A DNA stretch of 12,638 bases, taken from assembly GCA_934565615.1 (NCBI GenBank), contig CAKTIH010000064.1, positions 1-12,638 of the forward strand, written 5' to 3'. This document shows, one piece after another, positions 7,053 to 12,638 of this stretch. A program made the position numbers and the translations under genes. Source of the DNA: an uncultured Oscillospiraceae bacterium. GTDB lineage: Bacteria > Bacillota > Clostridia > Oscillospirales > Oscillospiraceae. The notes below the pieces were generated by a model that made no database searches, was not told the origin of the DNA, and saw only the letters and a list, made by a program, of their open reading frames with translations. The first letter of the stretch is position 1. Every line of letters begins with the position of its first letter.

Positions 7053-7769
7053 ATGGAAGATAAAATAGAATTGCTGCGTGACATGGTCGCGCAGAGCGAT
7101 AATATCGTTTTCTTCGGCGGCGCGGGCGTCAGCACCGAGAGCGGCATACCCGATTTCAGGAGCGTCGACGGCCTGTACAACCAGAAGTGGAAGTACCCGC
7201 CCGAGACTATTCTGAGCCGCAGCTTCTTTGACAGGAACCCCGAGGAGTATTACCGCTTCCACCGTGAAAAGCTTGTTATCGACGATGTGAAGCCGAACCG
7301 TGTCCATCTCCGCCTTGCCGAGCTTGAGCGCGAGGGGAAACTGCGCGCGGTCATCACGCAGAATATCGACGGGCTGCATCAGGCCGCCGGGAGCAAAAAC
7401 GTTCTGGAGCTGCACGGCAGCATCCTGCGCGCATACTGCTCCCGCTGCCGTAAGCCGTACCCCGCGGACGTCATCAACAAGGGTACGGGCGTGCCGCGCT
7501 GTGACTGCGGCGGCGTCATCCGCCCGGACATCGTCCTTTATGAGGAACAGCTCGATGAGGACGTTCTGCGCAGGTCCATCGACTATATCCGCAATGCGGA
7601 TGTGCTCATCGTCGGCGGCACGTCCCTGAACGTCTACCCCGCGGCTGGGCTCATCAATTATTACCGCGGCAATAAGCTTGTGCTCGTCAATCTGAGTGCA
7701 ACACCTTATGACGACGAAGCCGACCTTGTCATTCATGAGAAGCTCGGCGAAGTGTTCAGCCGCGTCTGA
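7053..7769 (+). CDS. NAD-dependent protein deacylase, sirtuin (Sir2/CobB family)
   Basis: A cytoplasmic enzyme that removes acyl groups from lysines using NAD+. Motifs in order: GAGVSTESGIPDFRS (23-37), the NAD-binding loop; TQNIDGLHQAAGS (102-114); the catalytic histidine in LHGS (H121); zinc ligands C129 and C132, then C150 and C152; GTSLNVYPA (189-197); and LVNLSATPYDD (211-221). The 238-residue length is normal. Its pattern resembles the Thermotoga Sir2Tm type. The second zinc pair is C-x-C, one residue shorter than the common C-x2-C. The ribosome binding site is GGTGGAG, just before the ATG. It is 9 bp from the thymidylate kinase gene, so the two are probably transcribed together. Confidence 0.95.
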   Translation: MEDKIELLRDMVAQSDNIVFFGGAGVSTESGIPDFRSVDGLYNQKWKYPPETILSRSFFDRNPEEYYRFHREKLVIDDVKPNRVHLRLAELEREGKLRAVITQNIDGLHQAAGSKNVLELHGSILRAYCSRCRKPYPADVINKGTGVPRCDCGGVIRPDIVLYEEQLDEDVLRRSIDYIRNADVLIVGGTSLNVYPAAGLINYYRGNKLVLVNLSATPYDDEADLVIHEKLGEVFSRV

Positions 7770-7778
7770 GGGAAAGAA

Positions 7779-8453
7779 ATGGGTAAAGGAAAGCTTATAG
7801 TTCTCGAGGGCATCGACGGCAGCGGAAAATCCACGCAGTACCGCCGTCTGTGCCAGAGAATGGAAAATGATAAAATAGACTATAATCATATCGTGTTCCC
7901 GCGCTACGACAAAGAGAGCAGCGCACTGCTGCGCCTGTACCTCGGCGGCGCGTTCGGCACCGATCCCGGAGACGTAAACGCCTATACCGCGTCGACCTTT
8001 TACGCCGTTGACCGTTTTGCCTCCTACCGTGACGATTGGGGCAAGATATATGAAAACGGCGGGCTCATCCTGTCCGACCGGTACACGACCTCCAACGCCG
8101 TGCATCAGGGCTGCAAGCTCCCGGATGACGAGCTGCCGGATTTCTTCAACTGGCTTGTCGATCTTGAATATGTAAAGATGGGGCTGCCGCGCCCTGATCT
8201 CGTCATTTACCTTGATGTGGATATTGAGACCGCCACCCGCCGCATGCGGCGGCGCGAGGCCAAGAACAATACTCAGGCGGACATACACGAGAAGGACACC
8301 GCCTATCTCGAACGCTGTCTGCGTACCGCGGGCATGGCTGCCGAGCACTACGGCTGGGTGCGCATCCCGTATAAGAAGGACGGAGTAGAGCGCGAGGCGG
8401 ACGAGAAGAACGCCGAGATATATTCTGTAGTCCTCAAGGCCCTGGGGAGATAA
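7779..8453 (+). CDS. tmk: Thymidylate kinase (dTMP kinase)
   Basis: Phosphorylates dTMP to dTDP in dTTP synthesis. The 224 residues carry the P-loop EGIDGSGKST (10-19), the substrate-binding DRF (78-80), DRYTTSNAVHQG (100-111) and an Arg-rich lid RRMRRREAKN (154-163). This is the normal order and length for Tmk, with a slightly long C-terminus. GAGGGAAAG ends 3 nt before the ATG and overlaps the sirtuin stop region, pointing to translational linkage. No dnaX/holB genes follow, unlike the common tmk-holB arrangement. A deoxynucleoside kinase is a less likely alternative. Confidence 0.9.
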   Translation: MGKGKLIVLEGIDGSGKSTQYRRLCQRMENDKIDYNHIVFPRYDKESSALLRLYLGGAFGTDPGDVNAYTASTFYAVDRFASYRDDWGKIYENGGLILSDRYTTSNAVHQGCKLPDDELPDFFNWLVDLEYVKMGLPRPDLVIYLDVDIETATRRMRRREAKNNTQADIHEKDTAYLERCLRTAGMAAEHYGWVRIPYKKDGVEREADEKNAEIYSVVLKALGR

Positions 8454-8465
8454 TAGAAAATATAA

Positions 8466-8485
8466 AAGGGGGCATCAGCCCCCTT
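8466..8485 (-). terminator. Terminator of the small Cys-rich gene
   Basis: A perfect 8-bp stem (AAGGGGGC / GCCCCCTT) with loop ATCA. On the minus strand it is followed by TTTATATTTTC, a proper T-rich tract 15 bp past the Cys-rich gene. On the plus strand only two T residues follow, so it is a poor terminator for tmk. Confidence 0.75.
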
Positions 8486-8499
8486 GTGAGTGCGTGCTC

Positions 8500-8640
8500 T
8501 CAGCAGCCGCAGCCGCAGCTGTTGTTGTTGCTGCATCCGCAGTCGTTATTGCAGCCGCAGCCGTTCCCGCCGTAGCCAAAGAGTATGATGATAAGGATAA
8601 TGAGCCAGAGGCCGCTGTTATTGTTGCATCCACAGAACAT
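8500..8640 (-). CDS. 46-residue Cys-rich single-pass membrane microprotein
   Basis: Minus-strand reading gives MFCGCNNNSGLWLIILIIIL followed by FGYGGNGCGC, then NNDCGCSNNNSCGCGC and a TGA stop. Nine of 46 residues are Cys, at 3, 5, 28, 30, 34, 36, 42, 44 and 46, mostly in C-G-C pairs. One hydrophobic helix spans 11-21. AAAGGG lies about 8 nt upstream of the ATG, and an intrinsic terminator follows, so start and end are both marked. Similar Gly/Cys-rich short proteins with a hydrophobic core occur in Clostridia, often annotated as chorion-class high-cysteine or YjcZ-like proteins, and a spore-coat or envelope role has been suggested for such proteins. Function here is unknown. It stands alone, convergent with tmk and divergent from mltG. 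Confidence 0.72.
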   Translation of the reverse strand: MFCGCNNNSGLWLIILIIILFGYGGNGCGCNNDCGCSNNNSCGCGC

Positions 8641-8830
8641 AGTTGATCCCTTTCTCCGCACTTGAAATATGTCCGTTCTGCCGGGTAGTGCGGGTCTCCG
8701 GCAGTCAGCCGTCTGTATGTGTGCCGTGCGGCGCGGCTCTTAACCGCATCGCTCGTGCCATAATATGCGTCCTGACCTCAGGGTGCTACTGTCCGGTATT
8801 AATTCAGCGCATACGTAAGAGGAGAATACC
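8641..8830. other. Divergent intergenic region between the Cys-rich gene and mltG
   Basis: This 190-bp gap must contain promoters for both flanking genes. I see -10-like boxes (CATAAT at 8759-8764 on plus; CATATT in the minus reading near 8670) but no matching -35 boxes, so I do not call a promoter. A minor-sigma (for example sporulation) promoter for the Cys-rich gene is possible but not shown. Confidence 0.4.
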
Positions 8831-10201
8831 ATGTCCGACGATATCGAAAGAATCAATGAGATATTCCGCATCCATGACGAGCAGATAAGCAGCACGGACG
8901 CGGCGGCGGAGCCCGCCCCGGCACCGAAGAGCGCCAAGGGGAAAATCGCCCGCGACCAGTCCGGCTCTAAAAATAAAGAGGACCCGATAAAGAAGGTCGA
9001 CCGTTTCCTCACAGATTCCGACGGCAAGGAGCAGCGCAATTATACTGGCGACGCCGAGTCCGAGCGGGACTACCGCCCTGTGCGCCAGAGCCATGAATAC
9101 CGCAGCGGCTGCCTCGGCGGACTCATGTATTTCGGCTTCATCGTCTGCATCAGTATCGTCCTTGCCTGCATGGCATGGATGGCGGCAAGCGATATGCTCG
9201 CCCTCAATAAGGAGGAGTTTGAAGCGGTCGTCACTCTGCCGAGTACGATCTTCCAGTCCGAGACTGTCGATAAGCTGGACGATAACGGCAACAAGGTCGG
9301 TACCAAGCGCGTGACCCATGCCAATATGGAGTATGTCTCCAACACTCTGAAGGACGCGGGACTCATCCAGTATAAATGGCTATTTGAGACCTACTGCAAA
9401 TTTACCCATGCCGATACCAAGGTCAGCCCCGGCGAATATAAGCTGCGCTCGACCTTTGACTATCACGCTCTTGTGGCCAATATGCGCGCCGGCTCCACGT
9501 CCGCCGCGACCGTGAAGGTCACGATACCCGAGGGCTTTACGGTGCACCAGATATTCCTGCGCCTTGAGGAAAACGGCGTCGCGGATTATAACGACCTGAT
9601 GGATGCCGCGGCAAATGAGGTCTTTAACTACAGCTTCCTTGAGGGCACCGAAAGCCTCGGTGCGTACAGGCTCGAGGGCTATCTCTTCCCGGATACCTAT
9701 GAGTTCTATGTCGGCATGCAGGCGTCGAGCGCCATCAACAAGATGCTTGATAACTTCAACCGCAAGATAACCGAGGATATGCAGGCGCGGCTCGACGAGC
9801 TCGGCATGAGCCTTGGCGATATAGTCAACGTCGCTTCCCTTATCGAGAAGGAGGCCGCAAACGATTCCGAGCGCCCGGTCATCGCCTCTGTCATATATAA
9901 CCGCCTTAACTACGATACTCCTCTCGGCATTGACGCCGCTGTGCTCTATCCTTATCCCGAGCATGAGGGCGCACCGACGGCGGAAATGCTCGCCAAGGAC
10001 GATCCCTATAACACCCGTATAAAGCTCGGCCTGCCGCCAACGCCTATCAGTAACCCCGGCATTGCCTCCATCAACGCCGCGCTCTGGCCGGATTCAACGG
10101 ATTACTTCTACTATGCCCTCGACACCGCCACCGGAACGCACCAGTTCTTCACCAACGAAGCCGACTTCAACAACTTTGTCGCGACGCAGAATTATGAATG
10201 A
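8831..10201 (+). CDS. mltG: Endolytic murein transglycosylase MltG (YceG-like)
   Basis: A membrane-bound lytic transglycosylase that cuts nascent peptidoglycan strands and sets glycan length. The 456 residues comprise a charged cytoplasmic N-terminal part (1-94), one membrane helix (about 95-119), a LysM-like subdomain that includes TIPEGFTVHQIFLRLEENGV (231-250), and the catalytic YceG domain: LEGYLFPDTYEF (281-292), ASLIEKEA (335-342) with catalytic Glu E339, IASVIYNRL (351-359), the substrate region TPLGIDAAVLY (363-373) and SNPGIASINAAL (407-418). The N-terminal cytoplasmic extension is long and rich in charged residues. AGAGGAGA supports the ATG. Its stop overlaps the next gene by 8 bp. 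The mltG-U32 order matches B. subtilis yrrL and the yrrN/yrrO genes. Confidence 0.93.
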   Translation: MSDDIERINEIFRIHDEQISSTDAAAEPAPAPKSAKGKIARDQSGSKNKEDPIKKVDRFLTDSDGKEQRNYTGDAESERDYRPVRQSHEYRSGCLGGLMYFGFIVCISIVLACMAWMAASDMLALNKEEFEAVVTLPSTIFQSETVDKLDDNGNKVGTKRVTHANMEYVSNTLKDAGLIQYKWLFETYCKFTHADTKVSPGEYKLRSTFDYHALVANMRAGSTSAATVKVTIPEGFTVHQIFLRLEENGVADYNDLMDAAANEVFNYSFLEGTESLGAYRLEGYLFPDTYEFYVGMQASSAINKMLDNFNRKITEDMQARLDELGMSLGDIVNVASLIEKEAANDSERPVIASVIYNRLNYDTPLGIDAAVLYPYPEHEGAPTAEMLAKDDPYNTRIKLGLPPTPISNPGIASINAALWPDSTDYFYYALDTATGTHQFFTNEADFNNFVATQNYE

Positions 10202-11396
10202 TAAACTTGAACTCCTTTCCCCGGCGGGGGATATGGAGCGGCTTGAAATGGCTCTCTGCTACGGCGCGGACGCCGTATACCTCGCGGGCACCGAGTTCGG
10301 CATGAGAGCCTCCGCCGGGAATTTTGACAGCGACCAACTCCAAAAGGCCGTCGCGCTTGCGCACTCGATGGGGCGGAAGGTGTACGTCACCTGCAATACT
10401 CTCCCGCGTGAGGACGAGCTTGCGCGTCTGCCGGAGTATCTGCAAATGCTCGACGCATCAGGCGTCGATGCGGTCATCGTCGCCGATATGGGCGTCATTG
10501 CCATGACTAAAAAATACGCCCCGCGAGTGAAGCTGCATGTCAGCACACAGTTCGGCGTTATAAACAGCGCCGCGGCAAATGCGCTCTATGACCTCGGGGC
10601 GGACACTGTCGTGCTCGCGCGCGAGACCCCGCTTGAGGATATCCGCAAGATACGCGCCAACACCCCGAAGGAGCTGCGGCTTGAAGCCTTTGTCCACGGG
10701 GCAATGTGCGTGTCCTTCTCCGGGCGCTGCCTGCTGTCGAACTACCTAACCGGCAGGGATGCTAACCGCGGTCAGTGCGCCCAGCCCTGCCGCTGGAAGT
10801 ATCATCTCGTCGAGGAAAAGCGCCCCGGTGAGTATTTCGAGATCACCGAGGACGGCGGGACGTATATCCTAAACTCCCGCGACATGAACATGATCGAGCA
10901 CCTGCCCGAGCTTATCGACGCCGGTGTTACAAGCTTCAAGATCGAAGGGCGCATGAAGTCCGCCTACTATGCCGCCGTCGTAACGAACGCCTACCGCCAC
11001 GCGATCGACGACGCTCTTGCGGGTCGGCCGGTCGATCCGCTCTGGATAGAGGAGACCGAGAAGGTGAGCCACCGCCCGTATACCACCGGCTTTTATTACG
11101 GCTATCCCGGCCAGCACTACGCCGAGGCCAGCTACACCACCGGTGCGGACGTTGCCGCTGTGGTCGAAAACTGCGATGATAATGGGGAAGCGGTGCTCTA
11201 CCAGCGCAATAAGTTCTCCACCGGTGATGAGCTTGAACTGCTCACACCGGACGGTGCGCCTGTTAAATTCACGCCCAAGCATATGTATAACGCCGAGGGC
11301 GAGGAGATAGCCGATACGCGCCATGCCATGATGGAGATACATATGCGCCTGCCGAAGTACGCTCCGCGCCTGTCAATAATCAGAAAATGCCGCTGA
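10194..11396 (+). CDS. Peptidase U32-family protein, probable tRNA 5-hydroxyuridine synthesis factor (TrhP/YrrO-like)
   Basis: Although named for peptidases, characterised U32 proteins of this type act in tRNA wobble-uridine hydroxylation (E. coli TrhP/YegQ, B. subtilis YrrN/YrrO) or rRNA hydroxylation. The 400 residues begin with MNDKLELLSPAGDMERLEMA, the standard LxxPAGxxE start. The signature cysteine region lies at 166-200: FVHGAMCVSFSGRCLLS, then NRGQCAQPCRW. C172, C179, C195 and C199 are the likely Fe-S or metal ligands. SRDM (228-231) and FKIEGRMKS (248-256) follow, with a small C-terminal beta domain. The frame is open further upstream, but the ATG at 10194 gives the family N-terminus. 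It overlaps the mltG stop (ATGAATGA), so translation is probably coupled. The partner gene normally needed for hydroxylation is not seen here. Confidence 0.85.
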   Translation: MNDKLELLSPAGDMERLEMALCYGADAVYLAGTEFGMRASAGNFDSDQLQKAVALAHSMGRKVYVTCNTLPREDELARLPEYLQMLDASGVDAVIVADMGVIAMTKKYAPRVKLHVSTQFGVINSAAANALYDLGADTVVLARETPLEDIRKIRANTPKELRLEAFVHGAMCVSFSGRCLLSNYLTGRDANRGQCAQPCRWKYHLVEEKRPGEYFEITEDGGTYILNSRDMNMIEHLPELIDAGVTSFKIEGRMKSAYYAAVVTNAYRHAIDDALAGRPVDPLWIEETEKVSHRPYTTGFYYGYPGQHYAEASYTTGADVAAVVENCDDNGEAVLYQRNKFSTGDELELLTPDGAPVKFTPKHMYNAEGEEIADTRHAMMEIHMRLPKYAPRLSIIRKCR

Positions 11397-11400
11397 ACAC

Positions 11401-11428
11401 TTGACAAATCCGGCGCTTATGGTAAAAT
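11401..11428 (+). promoter_or_regulatory. Sigma-A promoter of the alaS T-box leader
   Basis: A consensus TTGACA (11401-11406) and TAAAAT (11423-11428) with a 16-bp spacer begin just after the U32 stop codon. The transcript would start near 11435 and includes the full T-box leader. Confidence 0.85.
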
Positions 11429-11435
11429 CACAAAA

Positions 11436-11666
11436 GCTATATGTGTAATTTGGCTGTGACGAAGAGAGTCAGCCGGGGACATTGCAGAGAGGAGCCGTTC
11501 GCTGCGAGGCTCTATGTCCGGAGTTGGCAGCCGCTTCCGAGCCTTTCCGGGATGACCGGGACGTATGCCCGCGTTAAGGGTGCATGAGATGCCGAGTTTT
11601 CTCGGCAATCAGGGTGGTACCGCGATCTGACCTTCGCCCCTGTATAGGGGCGGAGGTATATTTTTT
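11436..11666 (+). promoter_or_regulatory. Alanine T-box riboswitch leader
   Basis: Tests tRNA-Ala charging and permits read-through when the tRNA is uncharged. Stem I: base GGCT (11452-11455) with AGCC (11540-11543); GAAG (11461-11464) with CTTC (11534-11537), flanked by GA elements as in a kink-turn; distal helix GGACAT (11477-11482) with ATGTCC (11514-11519). By position in the specifier loop, one purine before CTTC, the specifier is GCC (11530-11532), an alanine codon; this is a by-eye fold. Stem III is GCCGAG-TTTT-CTCGGC (11591-11606). The T-box AGGGTGGTACCGCG (11611-11624) forms the antiterminator, with AGGG and GCG pairing CGCCCCT (11635-11641). The bulge TGGT fits an NCCA end with discriminator A, as in tRNA-Ala. 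Confidence 0.95.
11631..11666 (+). terminator. T-box intrinsic terminator
   Basis: CCTTCGCCCC / GGGGCGGAGG is a 10-bp stem (one G-U pair) with loop TGTATA, followed by TATATTTTTT. Its 5' arm includes CGCCCC, which the T-box needs for the antiterminator, so the two structures compete. Confidence 0.93.
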
Positions 11667-11690
11667 ATGTGAGGGGTTGATGGTTTTTAT

Positions 11691-11918
11691 ATGAACTGTC
11701 TGCGCTGCGGTGCCGGTATGGAGGACATGGGCTGTGAGGATATCCAGCTCGGCCAGTACGGCTTCTTTACCGGGCACCTGTCAAATATGCTTTCCGGTTC
11801 GCTCAGCGTGAGGATACTCCGCTGCCCGAACTGTAAAAAGATAGAGCTTTTCTCCGCCGATGAGGAGGAAGAAAGCTTCTCCGAGAGAATGAGAAACAAT
11901 AATATGGAGGATAAATAA
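11691..11918 (+). CDS. 75-residue zinc-ribbon protein in the alaS operon
   Basis: A small protein with two Cys pairs, CLRC (C3, C6) and CPNC (C45, C48), spaced like a zinc ribbon. The stretch between them, with IQLGQYGFFTGHLSNMLSGS (18-37), is hydrophobic and Gly-rich, and a strongly acidic tail (57-75) follows. Similar short zinc-ribbon proteins of unknown function occur in Clostridia. It is the first gene after the T-box, and only 1 nt separates its TAA from the alaS ATG, so it is co-expressed with alaS. An in-frame TGA at 11670 fixes the start at 11691. The GAGGGG ribosome binding site is unusually far (14 nt). Function is unknown; a role in zinc handling or translation under alanine shortage is only a guess. 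Confidence 0.8.
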   Translation: MNCLRCGAGMEDMGCEDIQLGQYGFFTGHLSNMLSGSLSVRILRCPNCKKIELFSADEEEESFSERMRNNNMEDK

Positions 11919-11919
11919 A

Positions 11920-12638
11920 ATGGAAAAATTCGGCCTTAACCAACTGCGTGAGATGTTTCTGAGCTTTTTTGAAACCAAGGGTCATCTCCGCCTGCCCAGC
12001 TTCTCCCTCATCCCGCAGAACGACGCAAGCCTTCTGCTCATAAACTCCGGCATGGCACCTATGAAGCCCTATTTCAAGGGCGAGCAGGAGCCGCCGCGCC
12101 GCCGTGTCTGCACCTGCCAGAAGTGCATCCGTACCGGCGATATCGAGAACATCGGCAAGACCGCCCGCCACGGCACTTATTTTGAAATGCTCGGCAACTT
12201 CTCCTTCGGCGATTACTTCAAGCATGAAGCCATCGCATGGAGCTGGGAGTTCCTGACCTCGCCCGACTGGGTCGGCATCGATCCCGACCGTCTCTATCCT
12301 TCCATCTATGTTGATGACGACGAGGCCTTTGAGATTTGGAACAAGGAGATCGGCATCCCCGCCGAGCGTATCTTCCGCTTCGGCAAGGAGGACAACTTCT
12401 GGGAGCACGGAGCAGGTCCCTGCGGTCCCTGCTCCGAGATATACTATGACCGCGGCCCAGAGTATGGCTGCGGCAAGCCCGGCTGCACCGTCGGCTGTGA
12501 CTGCGACCGTTACATGGAGGTCTGGAACAACGTCTTCTCCCAGTTCGACAATGACGGCGAGGGTCACTATACCGAGCTCAAGCAGAAGAATATCGACACC
12601 GGCATGGGTCTTGAGCGTCTGGCAGTTGTCTGCCAGGG
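11920..12638 (+). CDS. alaS: Alanyl-tRNA synthetase, N-terminal 239 residues, truncated by window edge
   Basis: Attaches alanine to tRNA-Ala. The frame opens with MEKFGLNQLREMFLSFFETK and runs off the window; the full enzyme is usually about 870-890 residues, so the tRNA-recognition, editing and C-Ala domains are missing. Class II motif 2 lies in the stretch GTYFEMLGNFSFGDYFKHEA (85-104) and motif 3 in TGMGLERL (227-234). A four-cysteine cluster (C184, C189, C193, C195) sits between GPCSEIYYDRG and MEVWNNVF, an insertion often seen in clostridial AlaRS and a plausible metal site. GGAGG (11906-11910) is 9 nt upstream of the ATG. Expression is controlled by the alanine T-box before the zinc-ribbon gene. 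Confidence 0.97.
   Translation, partial: MEKFGLNQLREMFLSFFETKGHLRLPSFSLIPQNDASLLLINSGMAPMKPYFKGEQEPPRRRVCTCQKCIRTGDIENIGKTARHGTYFEMLGNFSFGDYFKHEAIAWSWEFLTSPDWVGIDPDRLYPSIYVDDDEAFEIWNKEIGIPAERIFRFGKEDNFWEHGAGPCGPCSEIYYDRGPEYGCGKPGCTVGCDCDRYMEVWNNVFSQFDNDGEGHYTELKQKNIDTGMGLERLAVVCQ

Noticed and set aside
7014..8348. Minus-strand 444-codon open frame
   Set aside because: Runs antisense across two genes with clear motifs (sirtuin and tmk), and has no family signature of its own.
8466..8485. Hairpin as the terminator of the prfC-tmk operon
   Set aside because: On the plus strand no T tract follows the stem; the T-rich tail is on the minus strand, so it serves the Cys-rich gene.
8504..8565. Apparent tandem repeat of GCAGCC-type units
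   Set aside because: It is the codon pattern of the Cys-Gly-Cys and Asn stretches of the small protein, not a CRISPR or non-coding repeat.
10062..10193. 44-codon N-terminal extension of the U32-family gene
   Set aside because: It lies within mltG in another frame, is Pro/Ser/Thr/Arg-rich and is not part of the family, whose N-terminus begins at 10194.
11803..12567. Minus-strand 254-codon open frame
   Set aside because: Antisense to alaS, with a biased Val/Ala/Gly composition and no motif.

Overview
The window looks like chromosomal, housekeeping-type DNA from a GC-rich low-G+C-phylum relative, that is a Clostridia/Oscillospirales-like Firmicute. The reasons are the T-box leader before alaS, a yybP-ykoY type leader before a P-type ATPase, AGGAGG-type ribosome binding sites, sigma-A promoters with 17-bp spacers, and the mltG / U32-family / alaS neighbourhood that resembles the yrrL-yrrO / alaS region of Bacillus subtilis. 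The lineage is an inference from these signatures, not a measured placement. There is no CRISPR array, insertion sequence, prophage gene, tRNA or rRNA.

Left third (1-4630), all on the minus strand and read from right to left. A secreted 5'-nucleotidase (4552 to 2930) has its own promoter and ends at a strong hairpin. It is followed by a polytopic O-antigen ligase/polymerase-like membrane protein (2819 to 1362), also with its own promoter. Next comes a sigma-A promoter driving a ~165-nt leader. The leader contains a manganese (yybP-ykoY) riboswitch whose P1 3' strand is also the start of an intrinsic terminator. It leads into a P2A-type cation ATPase (1139 to the window edge, truncated). The leader makes Mn2+ (or Mn2+/Ca2+) export the best guess for the pump.

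Middle (4699-8453), plus strand. A promoter divergent from the nucleotidase drives prfC (release factor 3), followed by a stand-alone cyclodeaminase-fold protein, a sirtuin with an extended -10 box just upstream, and a thymidylate kinase. The genes are tightly spaced and probably form one operon with an internal promoter. A tiny minus-strand gene (8640-8500) encodes a 46-residue Cys/Gly/Asn-rich protein with one membrane segment and has its own terminator facing tmk.

Right third (8831-12638), plus strand. mltG (endolytic murein transglycosylase) overlaps by 8 bp a U32-family gene (tRNA hydroxylation type). After that comes a clear promoter and an alanine T-box riboswitch (probable specifier GCC, T-box, competing antiterminator and terminator). 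It controls a two-gene unit: a 75-residue zinc-ribbon protein and alaS, the latter cut off by the window edge.

The most interesting points are the two RNA switches whose competing structures can be read base by base, the tiny Cys-rich microprotein that standard gene calling is likely to miss, and the zinc-ribbon protein placed between an alanine T-box and alaS. I found no clearly new defence or mobile system.
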